Below are positions 43,101-51,743 of a stretch of 64,000 nt of DNA, one piece after another (position 1 is the first letter of the stretch; each line of letters begins with the position of its first letter). The notes below the pieces were generated by a model. That model saw nothing but the letters and a program-made list of their open reading frames with translations, did not search any database and was not told where the DNA came from. The position numbers and the translations under genes were made by a program. Source of the stretch: an uncultured Lachnospiraceae bacterium (GTDB taxonomy: Bacteria; Bacillota; Clostridia; Lachnospirales; Lachnospiraceae); contig CAJUGD010000006.1 of NCBI GenBank assembly GCA_910586205.1, forward strand, positions 62,001 to 126,000. The letters run 5' to 3'.

Positions 43101-43129
43101 ACTATACATGATTTTATCCAGCCAGGCAA
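43101..43129 (-). promoter_or_regulatory. promoter of the second lacI gene
   Basis: Minus-strand TTGCCT (43129-43124), 17-nt spacer, TATAGT (43106-43101). Leader of about 105 nt. An ATCGAT site lies 51 nt upstream. Confidence 0.65.
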
Positions 43130-43179
43130 GGGGCTTTTGGTTTCTTGTGAAATCCACCTAATTATTGAGGTTTTTCTCA

Positions 43180-43195
43180 TTGCAATCGATTGTTT
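43180..43195 (-). promoter_or_regulatory. ATCGAT-type operator upstream of the second lacI
   Basis: TTGCAATCGATTGTTT keeps the CAATCGATTG core and one perfect arm. It lies between the cupin stop and the lacI promoter. Confidence 0.6.
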
Positions 43196-43204
43196 TTTTG
43201 GTGA

Positions 43205-43576
43205 TTATGACGGCTCTGTCTTCTGATGATGGTATAAAATCAAGGCGATCATTTCTACCGGTTCTTTACCCACAGCCTCGATTCCATGGCCTTCCCCATC
43301 GCTGGTAAACGCCACATCCCCAGGGCCTAAAAGAACCTCTTTCCCGTTATGGTTCAGCTTTGCTCTGCCGCTGAGAATGTAATAAGTCTCCGACTCATTT
43401 TCATGAACATGATATCCGATGGCAGCGCCGGGATGTACCGTTGTATGGGCAAACACCCTCCCCTTTTGATACATTTCTCCCGGTCCTTCCAAGAGTTCAC
43501 GAACCGTAATATCGCCTTTTCCCTGAAAAGGAGCCTGCTTTCTGGTGCCTCGGATTTCTTCTTTTCTTCGAATCAT
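43205..43576 (-). CDS. cupin-domain protein
   Basis: Small metal-binding beta-barrel of 123 residues. Cupin motif 1 reads GYHVHENESETYYILSG near 55-71 and motif 2 PGDVAFTSDGEGHGIEAVG near 88-106, with the His and Glu ligands in place. Such proteins isomerise or sense sugars or acids. It follows the amidohydrolase in the ribose-type ABC operon, so may act in the same pathway. Reaction unknown. Confidence 0.85.
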   Translation of the reverse strand: MIRRKEEIRGTRKQAPFQGKGDITVRELLEGPGEMYQKGRVFAHTTVHPGAAIGYHVHENESETYYILSGRAKLNHNGKEVLLGPGDVAFTSDGEGHGIEAVGKEPVEMIALILYHHQKTEPS

Positions 43577-43685
43577 TTTCTTCTCCTTTCTCTAAAGCCG
43601 CCTGAAATTTTCAAAAAATCAAACCGTAAGAACTTCCACATAAATTTTAAACGTCAGCGCTCCGCCTTATCCTGCTGTAAAAACA

Positions 43686-44594
43686 TCAGGAAAAAAACAC
43701 CTTCCGGCTGTTGTCATAATACACTTTCTGCAATTCCTCTTTCGTAAAAACACTGCCCTTCTCCAGATAATCACAAAGGTGCCCATAACTGTCTTTTGTC
43801 GCTGCAAAAGGAGCGTCTGTTCCCCACAAAAGCTTTTCTGCCCCCAGGATTTCCTTTGCCTGTGCCAAATACGCCATAGTCTTCGGATAGGGATACACAT
43901 CCGGATCCAGAATCTTCGGAAGGGCTGCTAAATCAAACCAGACATTTTCCTGATTCAAAAGCTCCAGACTTAGCCGCCATTCCTTTTCCCGGCCCTTTAC
44001 AGGCGCTAACAAATGACAGATCACAAGCTTCAGTCCCCGGCATTCCCGTGCAATTTGGGCAAGAGCCCAGGGCTGATGGCTATTCATGGAAATATCCCCT
44101 ACATCCAAAGCTGCTACTCCCTTATGTTTTTCAATGAGGCGGTAAATCTCCATCATCCTCTCTCCTGCCAAATCAAAGGAGTCATGACACCCCATCAGGC
44201 CGCCTCCTGAGCTCACTTCAAATTTTACCAGATGAAACTTCTGTTCCTCCAGATAGTATTTCAGCGTCTTCATATGATCCGTCATAAAAGGATCCACGGT
44301 ACAGGACGGGCAAAACCGATCAGGGTATTTCTGCATCACCTCATAATGGTACCGGTTCTGAAAGCCATACATGCTTCCCTGCATCAGCACTGCCTTTTCC
44401 ACCTGGTTCTCATCCATGATTTCCAAGGCTCGCTCTGCCAAAAAACAAGTATCTCCAAAGTCTGTCGGGAAAAGCTGAAATATTTCCCCATTGCCCCACT
44501 GAGCCTTTCCTCCTCCCACAGCCCGCAGCTCTCCGCGTCTGCAATATCCGGCTACCACTTTTGCCAAATGTAAATGAGCGTCAATTTTTTTCAT
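43686..44594 (-). CDS. amidohydrolase-2 family (TIM-barrel metal-dependent hydrolase)
   Basis: Cytoplasmic enzyme of 302 residues. The metal motif DAHLHL is at residues 5-10, with CPSCTVDPF near 92, HLVKFEVSSGGG near 118, a strand LVICHLL near 190 and WGTDAPF near 255 (conserved Asp). The family includes sugar lactonases and decarboxylases; fusion to a sugar-import operon favours a lactonase-like role, which is inference. It lies 4 nt after the permease gene. Confidence 0.8.
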   Translation of the reverse strand: MKKIDAHLHLAKVVAGYCRRGELRAVGGGKAQWGNGEIFQLFPTDFGDTCFLAERALEIMDENQVEKAVLMQGSMYGFQNRYHYEVMQKYPDRFCPSCTVDPFMTDHMKTLKYYLEEQKFHLVKFEVSSGGGLMGCHDSFDLAGERMMEIYRLIEKHKGVAALDVGDISMNSHQPWALAQIARECRGLKLVICHLLAPVKGREKEWRLSLELLNQENVWFDLAALPKILDPDVYPYPKTMAYLAQAKEILGAEKLLWGTDAPFAATKDSYGHLCDYLEKGSVFTKEELQKVYYDNSRKVFFS

Positions 44595-44598
44595 GATC

Positions 44599-45597
44599 TT
44601 AAGCCGCCTCCCTCGCTCTTTTCATCTTGAACTGACTTAACCAATTTCGAAATTTTTCCTGATGCTGCAGCGCGTCAAATCCTACTGCAAGAATGATCAC
44701 AATCCCTTTTACCAGTCCATGTTCCGTAGAAGGCACACTGAGCAGATTCAGCCCGTTATTTAAAAGTCCTATGAGAACCGCCCCAAACAAAGCTCCTGAT
44801 ACTGTACCTTCGCCGCCTAAAAGGCTGACTCCTCCAATGACTGCCGCTGTAATCACCTCTGTCTCATAGCCGCTTCCCGTAGATGCCATACACTGCTGAG
44901 TCATAGATGCCAGGACAATTCCTCCTAATGCCGTTGTAAATCCGGAAAACACATAAGCCAGAACCGTGATTTTTGTATCGCTGATACCGGACAGCCGGGA
45001 TGCGCAGGCATTGCCTCCCACGGCATACACATACCGCCCCAAAACCGTTTTCCGCAAAATAAACCAACTAATCACAGCAATCAGAAGCATAATATAGATT
45101 GGAATGGGAAAATTAAATATCTTCTTCATGCCGATAGCAGTAAACAGCTCTGGCTGCAGACAGCTTAAAATCTTATTGTTTGTCAGAATCATAGACAGGC
45201 CCAAAAAGATGATCTGTGTGGCAAAGGTAATCAAAAAGGCAGGAACCCGGAACTTTGTAATAATCACACCATGTACCAGCCCAGCCAAAACTCCCACAGC
45301 CAAGGCTGCCAAGATCCCTGCAAGCACTCCTGTATTTGAATAGTCAAAATATCGGATCACCTTGACAATGGTCACAGCACACAGGCCGCACAGGCTTCCT
45401 ATGGACAAGTCAATCCCACCGATCAAAAATACAAAAATGGTTCCGCACACCATTATTCCATACACAGATATAGACCACAGCACATTAGATAAATTTCCGA
45501 CTGTCAAAAAGCTAGATGGCCTTAAGATGGTCAGAACCAGCATAAACACTGCCAGAATAATCGGTTTTCCAAGCCCTGGACCATTTATCTTTTTCAT
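44599..45597 (-). CDS. ribose-type ABC permease (RbsC family), second copy
   Basis: Membrane permease of 332 residues with the family signature GGIDLSIGSLCGL near 60 and AVIGGVSLLGGEGTVSGALFG near 245. It overlaps the ATPase gene by 4 nt. With the permease at 47111 it gives two different RbsC-type subunits, so the channel is probably a heterodimer. Confidence 0.92.
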   Translation of the reverse strand: MKKINGPGLGKPIILAVFMLVLTILRPSSFLTVGNLSNVLWSISVYGIMVCGTIFVFLIGGIDLSIGSLCGLCAVTIVKVIRYFDYSNTGVLAGILAALAVGVLAGLVHGVIITKFRVPAFLITFATQIIFLGLSMILTNNKILSCLQPELFTAIGMKKIFNFPIPIYIMLLIAVISWFILRKTVLGRYVYAVGGNACASRLSGISDTKITVLAYVFSGFTTALGGIVLASMTQQCMASTGSGYETEVITAAVIGGVSLLGGEGTVSGALFGAVLIGLLNNGLNLLSVPSTEHGLVKGIVIILAVGFDALQHQEKFRNWLSQFKMKRAREAA

Positions 45598-47114
45598 ACT
45601 GCCTTCTCCTTTCCCATAAGTCCGGACGCTGCCTCCAAAATCATGGACTGAGTTACCACCCCGCTGTCAAACTCCTGGATAATAGCGCCTTTTCGCATAA
45701 CCAGAATCCGGTGGGACACCCGGAGCAATTCCTGCAGGTCGGAGGAAACAAGAATCACCACAATCCCATTTTTTGCCAGCCTTTCCAAGATCCCATAGAT
45801 CTCATCCTTTGCCCCCACATCAATTCCTGCCGTAGGTTCATCCACGATCAGCACCTTTAAGTCCCGCATCAGCCACTTTCCCAGCACTACCTTCTGCTGG
45901 TTTCCGCCAGACATTAATCCTACCTGCTTTTGAGGATCTGCCGGACGAATATCCATCCTTTCAATGGCTTCTTGACACAGCTTTAGTTCATCTTTATCCG
46001 AAACAGCCAGCCCATTCTTTTTAATCCTGTCATAGTTGGTCAAAGCTGTATTTCGATTTATGGACAAAAGAGGGATAAACCCCTGTCCTCTCCGATCCTC
46101 CGGCACAAAGCCAAAGCCTGCCTGAATGCTGGTTTTGGGAGATGGCTTCAGCTTCTGTCCATTGAGGAAAATCGCTCCTTCCCGGTACCGGTCGATTCCA
46201 TAGATTGCCCGCACAAGCTCTGTTCTTCCGGATCCGATTAATCCTCCTAAGCCAAGAATCTCTCCCTTGTGGGCCTGAAAACTGACATGATGAAACAGCC
46301 CTGTCCCATCCGACAAATCCTGAACCTCAAGTACTACCTCATTGGTGTTTTTCCTCATCTCCTTACTAGAACCTGCCGATTCATCCACCACCTTTCCGAT
46401 CATGGTCTGAATCACCTTTTTAGGCTCTATCTCATCATGGTTCAGCACTGCTGCATTCTTCCCGTCCCTCAGCACGGTCAGCCGATCCGAAAGCTTGTAC
46501 ACTTCCTCTAAGCGATGAGAAATATAAATGACAGACACTCCCTTTTCTCTCAAGGTGTCTATGATGGAAAACAGGCTCTCCGCTTCTTTTCCGCTTAAGC
46601 TGGCAGTAGGCTCATCCATAATCAGCAGCCGGGAATCACAGGATAATCCTTTAAGGATTTCCACTAGCTGCCGCTGGCCGATCCCCAGATTAGAAACCAG
46701 TGCCTCCGGCTCTAAGGGAAAGCCATACTGATCAATCAGCTCTTGGGTCATCTCATTCATTCTCTTGTGGTCAATCAGGCCAAGCCTTTTCGGCTCTCTT
46801 CCCAAAAACACATTCTGCGCTACTGTCAGCGGCAGAATCACAGACAGCTCTTGGTAAATACAGGCCATTCCCAGCTTCTGACAGTCCTTGTAGCTGTTGA
46901 TCGCCACTTTCTTCCCATCCCAGAATATAGAACCGCTGTCCTTGGTATAAACTCCTGTGAGAATTTTAATTAATGTAGACTTTCCAGCCCCGTTTTCCCC
47001 CATCAATGCATGAACTTCCCCTTTTCGCACACTGAAGTCCACCTGCCAAAGCACAGAAACCCCGGAAAAGCTTTTACAGATTCCCTTGGCCTCCAGAATC
47101 ACATCCTCATTCAT
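45594..47114 (-). CDS. ribose-type ABC ATPase (RbsA family), duplicated nucleotide-binding domains
   Basis: Energises the sugar importer. The 506 residues hold two ABC domains: the first with GENGAGKSTLIKIL near 40, IGQRQLVEILKGL and LLIMDEPTASL; the second with a degenerate P-loop (GLIGSGRTELVRAIYG near 295), MSGGNQQKVVLGKWL near 405 and VLIVDEPTAGID. Overlaps both flanking permease genes by 4 nt. Confidence 0.95.
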   Translation of the reverse strand: MNEDVILEAKGICKSFSGVSVLWQVDFSVRKGEVHALMGENGAGKSTLIKILTGVYTKDSGSIFWDGKKVAINSYKDCQKLGMACIYQELSVILPLTVAQNVFLGREPKRLGLIDHKRMNEMTQELIDQYGFPLEPEALVSNLGIGQRQLVEILKGLSCDSRLLIMDEPTASLSGKEAESLFSIIDTLREKGVSVIYISHRLEEVYKLSDRLTVLRDGKNAAVLNHDEIEPKKVIQTMIGKVVDESAGSSKEMRKNTNEVVLEVQDLSDGTGLFHHVSFQAHKGEILGLGGLIGSGRTELVRAIYGIDRYREGAIFLNGQKLKPSPKTSIQAGFGFVPEDRRGQGFIPLLSINRNTALTNYDRIKKNGLAVSDKDELKLCQEAIERMDIRPADPQKQVGLMSGGNQQKVVLGKWLMRDLKVLIVDEPTAGIDVGAKDEIYGILERLAKNGIVVILVSSDLQELLRVSHRILVMRKGAIIQEFDSGVVTQSMILEAASGLMGKEKAV

Positions 47115-48103
47115 GCCTTAACCGCCTCCTTCCTGCCCCGCTCCTGAGCCAGCTTTTCCATCCATGTATTGTACCAGGCATCAAACATTACCACCAAAAT
47201 AATAATAATCCCTTTGATCACATACTGATATGCCGTGTTCATCTGTAGCTTTAATACTCCGTTATCCAAGGCTGACATAAACAGCGCTCCAATAAAGGTT
47301 CCCACAACATCCCCATAACCACCAGATAAGGATACTCCTCCAACCACCGCCGCGGCAATGGGGTCAAACTCAAATCCATTTCCCAAAAGGGCTGTTGTGC
47401 TTTGAAGGCGGGCCGTAGTAAAAATAGCTCCTACCGCAGCACAAAACCCAACGGTCATATATGCCATAATACGGGTTCGGACAATATTAATACCTGACAA
47501 TTCAGCCGCCTTTTTGTTTGCTCCCACTGCATACAGATTGGTTCCAAACCTGGTTTTTTTAAGCACAAGCTGACCCAAAATCACAATCACAATAAAAGCA
47601 ATGGAAACATAATGTACCTTCCCCACCGCGCCTCCCCATTTTACAAAGGAGGAATAAGTCATGGCCTGGCTGGTAATGACGCCGCCTGCATCCCGAATAG
47701 CAATGGCATAGGTCAGAGCACGAAAAATTCCCATGGTTGCCAGGGTTGCAATAAACTCGGGCAAATGAAGCTTTGCCACCACAAGTCCGTTAAAAAGCCC
47801 TGCTGCCAGTCCCACCAAAATTCCTATCAGAAGCATCATCCAGATCGGAAGCAAGGTATACCGATAAATGTTAGCCATAGTCATGCCTACCAGAGCCATG
47901 CAGCTTCCGGTAGACAAATCAATACCAGATGTAAGAATCACATACGTTACCCCTACACCGATGATTCCTGCAACCGAAGCATCTCTTACAATTTCCAGCA
48001 GATTATCCGGATTCAGATAATATCTGCTCATGCAGGAAAACAGCGCTGCCAAGGCACACAGCATTCCCAATGAAATCAATCGTCTAATCCTTGTCTGTTT
48101 CAC
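47111..48103 (-). CDS. ribose-type ABC permease (RbsC family), first copy
   Basis: Membrane permease of 330 residues with TSGIDLSTGSCMALVGM near 58 and AAVVGGVSLSGGYGDVVG near 245. It follows the binding-protein gene after a 102-nt gap with a stem-loop and overlaps the ATPase gene by 4 nt. Confidence 0.92.
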   Translation of the reverse strand: MKQTRIRRLISLGMLCALAALFSCMSRYYLNPDNLLEIVRDASVAGIIGVGVTYVILTSGIDLSTGSCMALVGMTMANIYRYTLLPIWMMLLIGILVGLAAGLFNGLVVAKLHLPEFIATLATMGIFRALTYAIAIRDAGGVITSQAMTYSSFVKWGGAVGKVHYVSIAFIVIVILGQLVLKKTRFGTNLYAVGANKKAAELSGINIVRTRIMAYMTVGFCAAVGAIFTTARLQSTTALLGNGFEFDPIAAAVVGGVSLSGGYGDVVGTFIGALFMSALDNGVLKLQMNTAYQYVIKGIIIILVVMFDAWYNTWMEKLAQERGRKEAVKA

Positions 48104-48130
48104 AGTTCTACTCCTTTTTGTAAAAGAAAC

Positions 48131-48155
48131 AGGCAGGGCTTTTACCCCCTGCCCT
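48131..48155 (-). other. intercistronic hairpin between sugar-binding protein and permease genes
   Basis: GGCAGGG/CCCTGCC stem with an 8-nt loop. On the minus strand it is followed by TGTTTCTTTTAC, a poor U-tract. Likely a partial terminator or mRNA 3' shield that raises binding-protein levels over the membrane parts. Confidence 0.6.
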
Positions 48156-48205
48156 TTTTCCCATGGAAACTTTTTTTGAACAGCCCTTAGGCTACATGTT
48201 CACAG

Positions 48206-49264
48206 TTACCAGCGGTCTTCCGGCGGAATGGATGAAACCGTATCAATCGTCACTACGATTGGTTCCATAATAACCTGAGGAGTCTCTGTCAGCACAGCAG
48301 AATCATACTCAGACCCAATCATCAAAAGAGCTATCTTTGCCGCCGTAGAGCCTTCATCCCAGCTATTGGTATAAATGGTGCCGGTCATATCGCCGCTCTC
48401 AATCATGGCCAAAGCATCGGACTCTCCGTCTGCTCCCCATATCACCATCTCACCCTTTCGTCCGGCTGACTGTACTGCCAGAGCCGCGCCCTCTGCCATA
48501 GCGTCATTAATGCAGAACACCCCGTCAATCTTCTCATAATTCTGCAAAAAACTATTCATAACCGTAATGGCAGTCTCTTTTTCAAAGGATGCAGACTGGG
48601 CGTCCACAATTTTGATATCCGGGTAATTGGCAATGGTATCGCGAAAGCCTTTTTCCAGATTATCTGTTCTTGTCAGACCGGCAACACCCTGAATGATCAC
48701 CACATCCCCTTTTTCATTTATTTCCTTTGCCATCTCGTTGGCTACCATCCGTCCGGCATCATAATCCACCGCCATTACAAGGGCGCTGTGTATTGTATAG
48801 GCATCCAGGTTCAGGGTAATCACCGGAATCCCGGCCTTTTCCGCATCATCCACAGACGGAGCAAGGGCCGTTCCGTCAGAGCACTGAAGAATAATCGCAT
48901 CATACTTCTGGTTAATCACATCAGACATGATCTTAACCTGTGTCTCTGCACTGCTTTCTCCATTAAAAGACTGAACCACAATATTATCCCAGGATGCACA
49001 TTCGCGCTCAATGCCTTCCAGCCATGCCTGATTATTGGGAGTGCTTAGATCATGGGCAATATAGGCAATCTTAATATCCTCTGTATAAGGGTTTTTCTTT
49101 ACCTTATTGCTGTTTCCTGCAGGCGGCGGCGCTGTGGTCTCCTTATTCTCTGACGCTGCAGAAGCTGCAGTCGTGGTCTCCTCCCGGACAGTTTCCCCTC
49201 CGCTGCATGCAGTTAGCCCTGCTGCCAATATGATCGCCATTCCCATTGCCATCATTTTCTTCAT
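48206..49264 (-). CDS. ribose-type ABC substrate-binding lipoprotein (RbsB family)
   Basis: Extracellular binding protein of 352 residues. The signal peptide ends at LTAC (17-20), then a Ser/Ala/Thr linker. The type-I binding fold shows IKIAYIAHDLSTPNNQAWLEGIE split near 70, DAIILQCSDGTALAPSVDDAEKAGIPVITLN near 125, and GVFCINDAMAEGAALAVQSAG near 240. First gene of the operon SBP-permease-ATPase-permease-amidohydrolase-cupin. Sugar unknown. Confidence 0.93.
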   Translation of the reverse strand: MKKMMAMGMAIILAAGLTACSGGETVREETTTAASAASENKETTAPPPAGNSNKVKKNPYTEDIKIAYIAHDLSTPNNQAWLEGIERECASWDNIVVQSFNGESSAETQVKIMSDVINQKYDAIILQCSDGTALAPSVDDAEKAGIPVITLNLDAYTIHSALVMAVDYDAGRMVANEMAKEINEKGDVVIIQGVAGLTRTDNLEKGFRDTIANYPDIKIVDAQSASFEKETAITVMNSFLQNYEKIDGVFCINDAMAEGAALAVQSAGRKGEMVIWGADGESDALAMIESGDMTGTIYTNSWDEGSTAAKIALLMIGSEYDSAVLTETPQVIMEPIVVTIDTVSSIPPEDRW

Positions 49265-49313
49265 AGATAGTCTCCCTTCTGTAATGAAAACTCATTTATC
49301 GTGTTATACGTGT

Positions 49314-49342
49314 AGTATACAACAGTTTTATAAGATGTACAA
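49314..49342 (-). promoter_or_regulatory. promoter of the ribose-type ABC operon
   Basis: Minus-strand TTGTAC (49342-49337), 17-nt spacer, TATACT (49319-49314). GTTGTATAC and TTGTAC half-sites resemble the arm of the palindrome at 49416-49435, so the divergent GntR may bind here too. Confidence 0.75.
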
Positions 49343-49401
49343 TATACGTTTTTGCTACATTTTCCCTCTGATTTTTATGCACTTTTTTCAATTCATGTTC
49401 C

Positions 49402-49435
49402 TTGCTATTTCCCATTTTCTATTGTACAATAGAAA
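49402..49435 (+). promoter_or_regulatory. GntR gene promoter overlapped by a perfect 20-bp palindrome
   Basis: TTGCTA (49402-49407), 17-nt spacer, TACAAT (49425-49430). The palindrome TTTCTATTGTACAATAGAAA at 49416-49435 covers the -10 box. This is the classic layout for autorepression by an FCD-type GntR protein, whose operators often contain TTGTnnACAA-like cores. Confidence 0.75.
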
Positions 49436-49478
49436 TTAATGCGCACCATGGACCTTAATCAATCAATGGAGAATGAAA

Positions 49479-50180
49479 ATGAGCACTTCAAACCATAACT
49501 TTAAAAATCAAGCCTACATGATCATCAAAGAACGGCTGATCAACTGCATCTATGAGCCTGGAAGCTTTTTAAACGAGGCGCAGCTTGCCGCTGATTTAGG
49601 CTGCAGCCGCACTCCTGTCCGGGAAGCTATCAGCCGGCTGGAATTTGACAATCTTGTTACGGTTGTTCCAAAGAAAGGGATCCATGTGTCCGACATTTCC
49701 CTGACAGATGTCCAGCAGATCTTCCAGGCCCGCCTTGAGATCGAGCCGGTAGCCTTAAGGATGGCCGCCCACAATCTGCCCCATGCAGAACTTTTAAGTT
49801 TTCGGGACAAATTCTCAGAAAGTCTTCCCCACATCCGGGACAGCTACCGTCTGGATACTGCCATGCATCTTTTTATTATTGAACACTGCGGAAACCGTTA
49901 TATGATTGACATGATGCAGAGGGTCTTTGAGGACAATACCCGTGTTATTATCTCCAGCAAGCAAAACCAGATTCAGATTCACGATGCACGGCTGGAACAT
50001 TTAGATATTATTGACGCTTTGATTGCGCAAGATACAGACAAGGCCGTACAACTGATGAAATCTCACATAGAATCCTGCCGCCGGGCGGCTCTGGACTATT
50101 TTTATGACATTCAGGCATACTCTGCAGTGCCGTCTTCATCATCCTACAAAGCAGTATTGGATAAGATCGAAAGTATCTAA
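49479..50180 (+). CDS. GntR-family regulator, FCD (FadR) subfamily
   Basis: Regulator of 233 residues, divergent from the ribose-type ABC operon. Winged helix at about 10-75 (AADLGCSRTPVREAISRLEFDNLV) and an all-helical FCD ligand domain at 85-215 with metal-binding His candidates (HLFIIEHCGN, SHIESCRRAALDYF). The ATG at 49479 is preferred because GGAG lies 7 nt before it; the ATG two codons earlier is too close. Probably senses the imported sugar acid or an intermediate. Confidence 0.9.
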   Translation: MSTSNHNFKNQAYMIIKERLINCIYEPGSFLNEAQLAADLGCSRTPVREAISRLEFDNLVTVVPKKGIHVSDISLTDVQQIFQARLEIEPVALRMAAHNLPHAELLSFRDKFSESLPHIRDSYRLDTAMHLFIIEHCGNRYMIDMMQRVFEDNTRVIISSKQNQIQIHDARLEHLDIIDALIAQDTDKAVQLMKSHIESCRRAALDYFYDIQAYSAVPSSSSYKAVLDKIESI

Positions 50181-50182
50181 AA

Positions 50183-50218
50183 AAAGCCATGGGATAACAC
50201 ATAAAATCCCATGGCTTT
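50183..50218. terminator. bidirectional terminator between GntR and HAD genes
   Basis: AAAGCCATGGGAT and ATCCCATGGCTTT pair perfectly over 13 bp with a 10-nt loop. A run of As precedes and T-rich sequence follows, so it can end both convergent transcripts. Confidence 0.8.
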
Positions 50219-50229
50219 ACTGTTTCATT

Positions 50230-50904
50230 TTAAACAGTCTTGTATTTTTTTCTCATCCATCCTGGAAATTCACCCAAAGCTTTGATCTCTCCGTCGGCTA
50301 AGCTTCTGTCAAAATCAAACCGATCATCCCGAAGGGCCACTACGGTCACTCCCGCCCGGCGCGCTGCCGTGATTCCCACCGTAGAATCCTCAATGGCAAT
50401 GCATTCCTCCGGCAAAACCTTTAAAAGCTCGGCCGCCTTCAGATAAATTGCCGGATCCGGCTTACTTTTCTCCACACTCTCCCCGCTGATAATCAGGTCC
50501 AGATATGGCAGAACCCCTACCGCTCCAAGAATTTCCCTTACCTTGTCATAAGCCGTGGCAGAAGCTACAGCAGTCCGCATTCCCAAATCCTTTGCCCACT
50601 GTAATATAAAAAGAGTGTCTTCCCGAAAAATCTCCTGATACGAAACCGGATAGTCGTGAAAAGGTTTCCAGTTCCTTTCATAATCCTTCTGTGTTTCCTC
50701 CCAGCTTGTTCCTCTTCCAATGATTCCTGCAATTCTGGTCCACACATCCTTTCTGGTCCGCCCTACCACCTGATACATTTCCTCAATGGGCGTATTGGGA
50801 CGAAAAGACAGAACATAACCATATACCCGCTGCATATTATAAGGCTCACTGTCCACAATCACCCCATCCATGTCAAAAATCAACGCCTTTTTTGCTGTTT
50901 CCAT
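50230..50904 (-). CDS. HAD-superfamily hydrolase, beta-phosphoglucomutase-like
   Basis: Cytoplasmic phosphatase or phosphomutase of 224 residues. HAD motif I DMDGVIVDSEP at 10-20, motif II as VASAT near 113, conserved Lys in SKPDPAIYLKAA near 148, motif III/IV CIAIEDSTVGI near 172. The helical cap sits after motif I. It lies 6 nt after the second permease gene and so is the last gene of the Amadori ABC operon. Substrate is not known; a role in clearing sugar phosphates is possible. Confidence 0.85.
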   Translation of the reverse strand: METAKKALIFDMDGVIVDSEPYNMQRVYGYVLSFRPNTPIEEMYQVVGRTRKDVWTRIAGIIGRGTSWEETQKDYERNWKPFHDYPVSYQEIFREDTLFILQWAKDLGMRTAVASATAYDKVREILGAVGVLPYLDLIISGESVEKSKPDPAIYLKAAELLKVLPEECIAIEDSTVGITAARRAGVTVVALRDDRFDFDRSLADGEIKALGEFPGWMRKKYKTV

Positions 50905-50910
50905 ATTTCC

Positions 50911-51732
50911 CTATCCCTTCACAGCCCCGCTGGTAAGCCCTCGTACAAACTGTCTGGACATGCAGACAAACAGGATAATCAGCGGCGCAGACGCAATCAT
51001 AAGCCCGGCAAGAGTCGTTGTATAGTCAATCTTTAAATCGCCTTTAAATGTCATAAGGCCAATGGGAATCGTCTGCAGAGCCTTATTATTTAAAAACACA
51101 TTTGCAAACAAAAACTCATTCCACACAAAGTTCAGGTTCACAATAGCACAGGAAGCAAAAATCGGCTTGCTGATGGGTACAATAATCTTCGTAAAAATCT
51201 GGAAGCTGTTATATCCGTCCACCACTGCCGCTTCCTCTAACTCTCTGGGAATAGAAATAAAATATGCACGCATTAAAAATACTGTAAAAGGAATCCTGAA
51301 TGCAATATAGGGTAAAATTACTGCTGCATAAGTATCATAAATCTTCAAAGCCCTCAGAATCTTGTATAAAGGAACCAGTGCCACCTGCTCCGAGAGCGCC
51401 ATGCCGCCCAGGACAATAATAAAGATAAGATTACTTCCCTTTGCACGAAACCTCGTCAGTCCATAGGCCAGAAAAGAGGATGTCACCAAAATTCCGGACA
51501 AAGAAATCACACTGACCAGCAGAGAATTGCCAAAATATTTGTAAAGTCCCAGATTCCATGCTTTCAGATAATTCCCAAACTGCCAGACTTTAGGAAGGGC
51601 AAGAGAGTTTTTAAAAAGCTCCTGATTGGTCTTTAATGAATTTAAAAGAATCCATGCCAAGGGAGCCACAATGATAATTCCCAGAATCACACATAACAGA
51701 TTCAGCAGTATTGCGATGCTGTTCTTCTTCAT
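50911..51732 (-). CDS. ABC sugar permease (MalG type) of the Amadori-product importer
   Basis: Second permease, 273 residues, six membrane segments, EAA-like loop LEEAAVVDGYNSFQIFTKIIVPISKP near 165-190. The order SBP-permease-permease next to an FrlD-like kinase matches Bacillus frlONMD. 11-nt gap after the other permease. No ATPase gene in the cluster, as in that system. Confidence 0.88.
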   Translation of the reverse strand: MKKNSIAILLNLLCVILGIIIVAPLAWILLNSLKTNQELFKNSLALPKVWQFGNYLKAWNLGLYKYFGNSLLVSVISLSGILVTSSFLAYGLTRFRAKGSNLIFIIVLGGMALSEQVALVPLYKILRALKIYDTYAAVILPYIAFRIPFTVFLMRAYFISIPRELEEAAVVDGYNSFQIFTKIIVPISKPIFASCAIVNLNFVWNEFLFANVFLNNKALQTIPIGLMTFKGDLKIDYTTTLAGLMIASAPLIILFVCMSRQFVRGLTSGAVKG

Positions 51733-51743
51733 TCCCTCACCTC

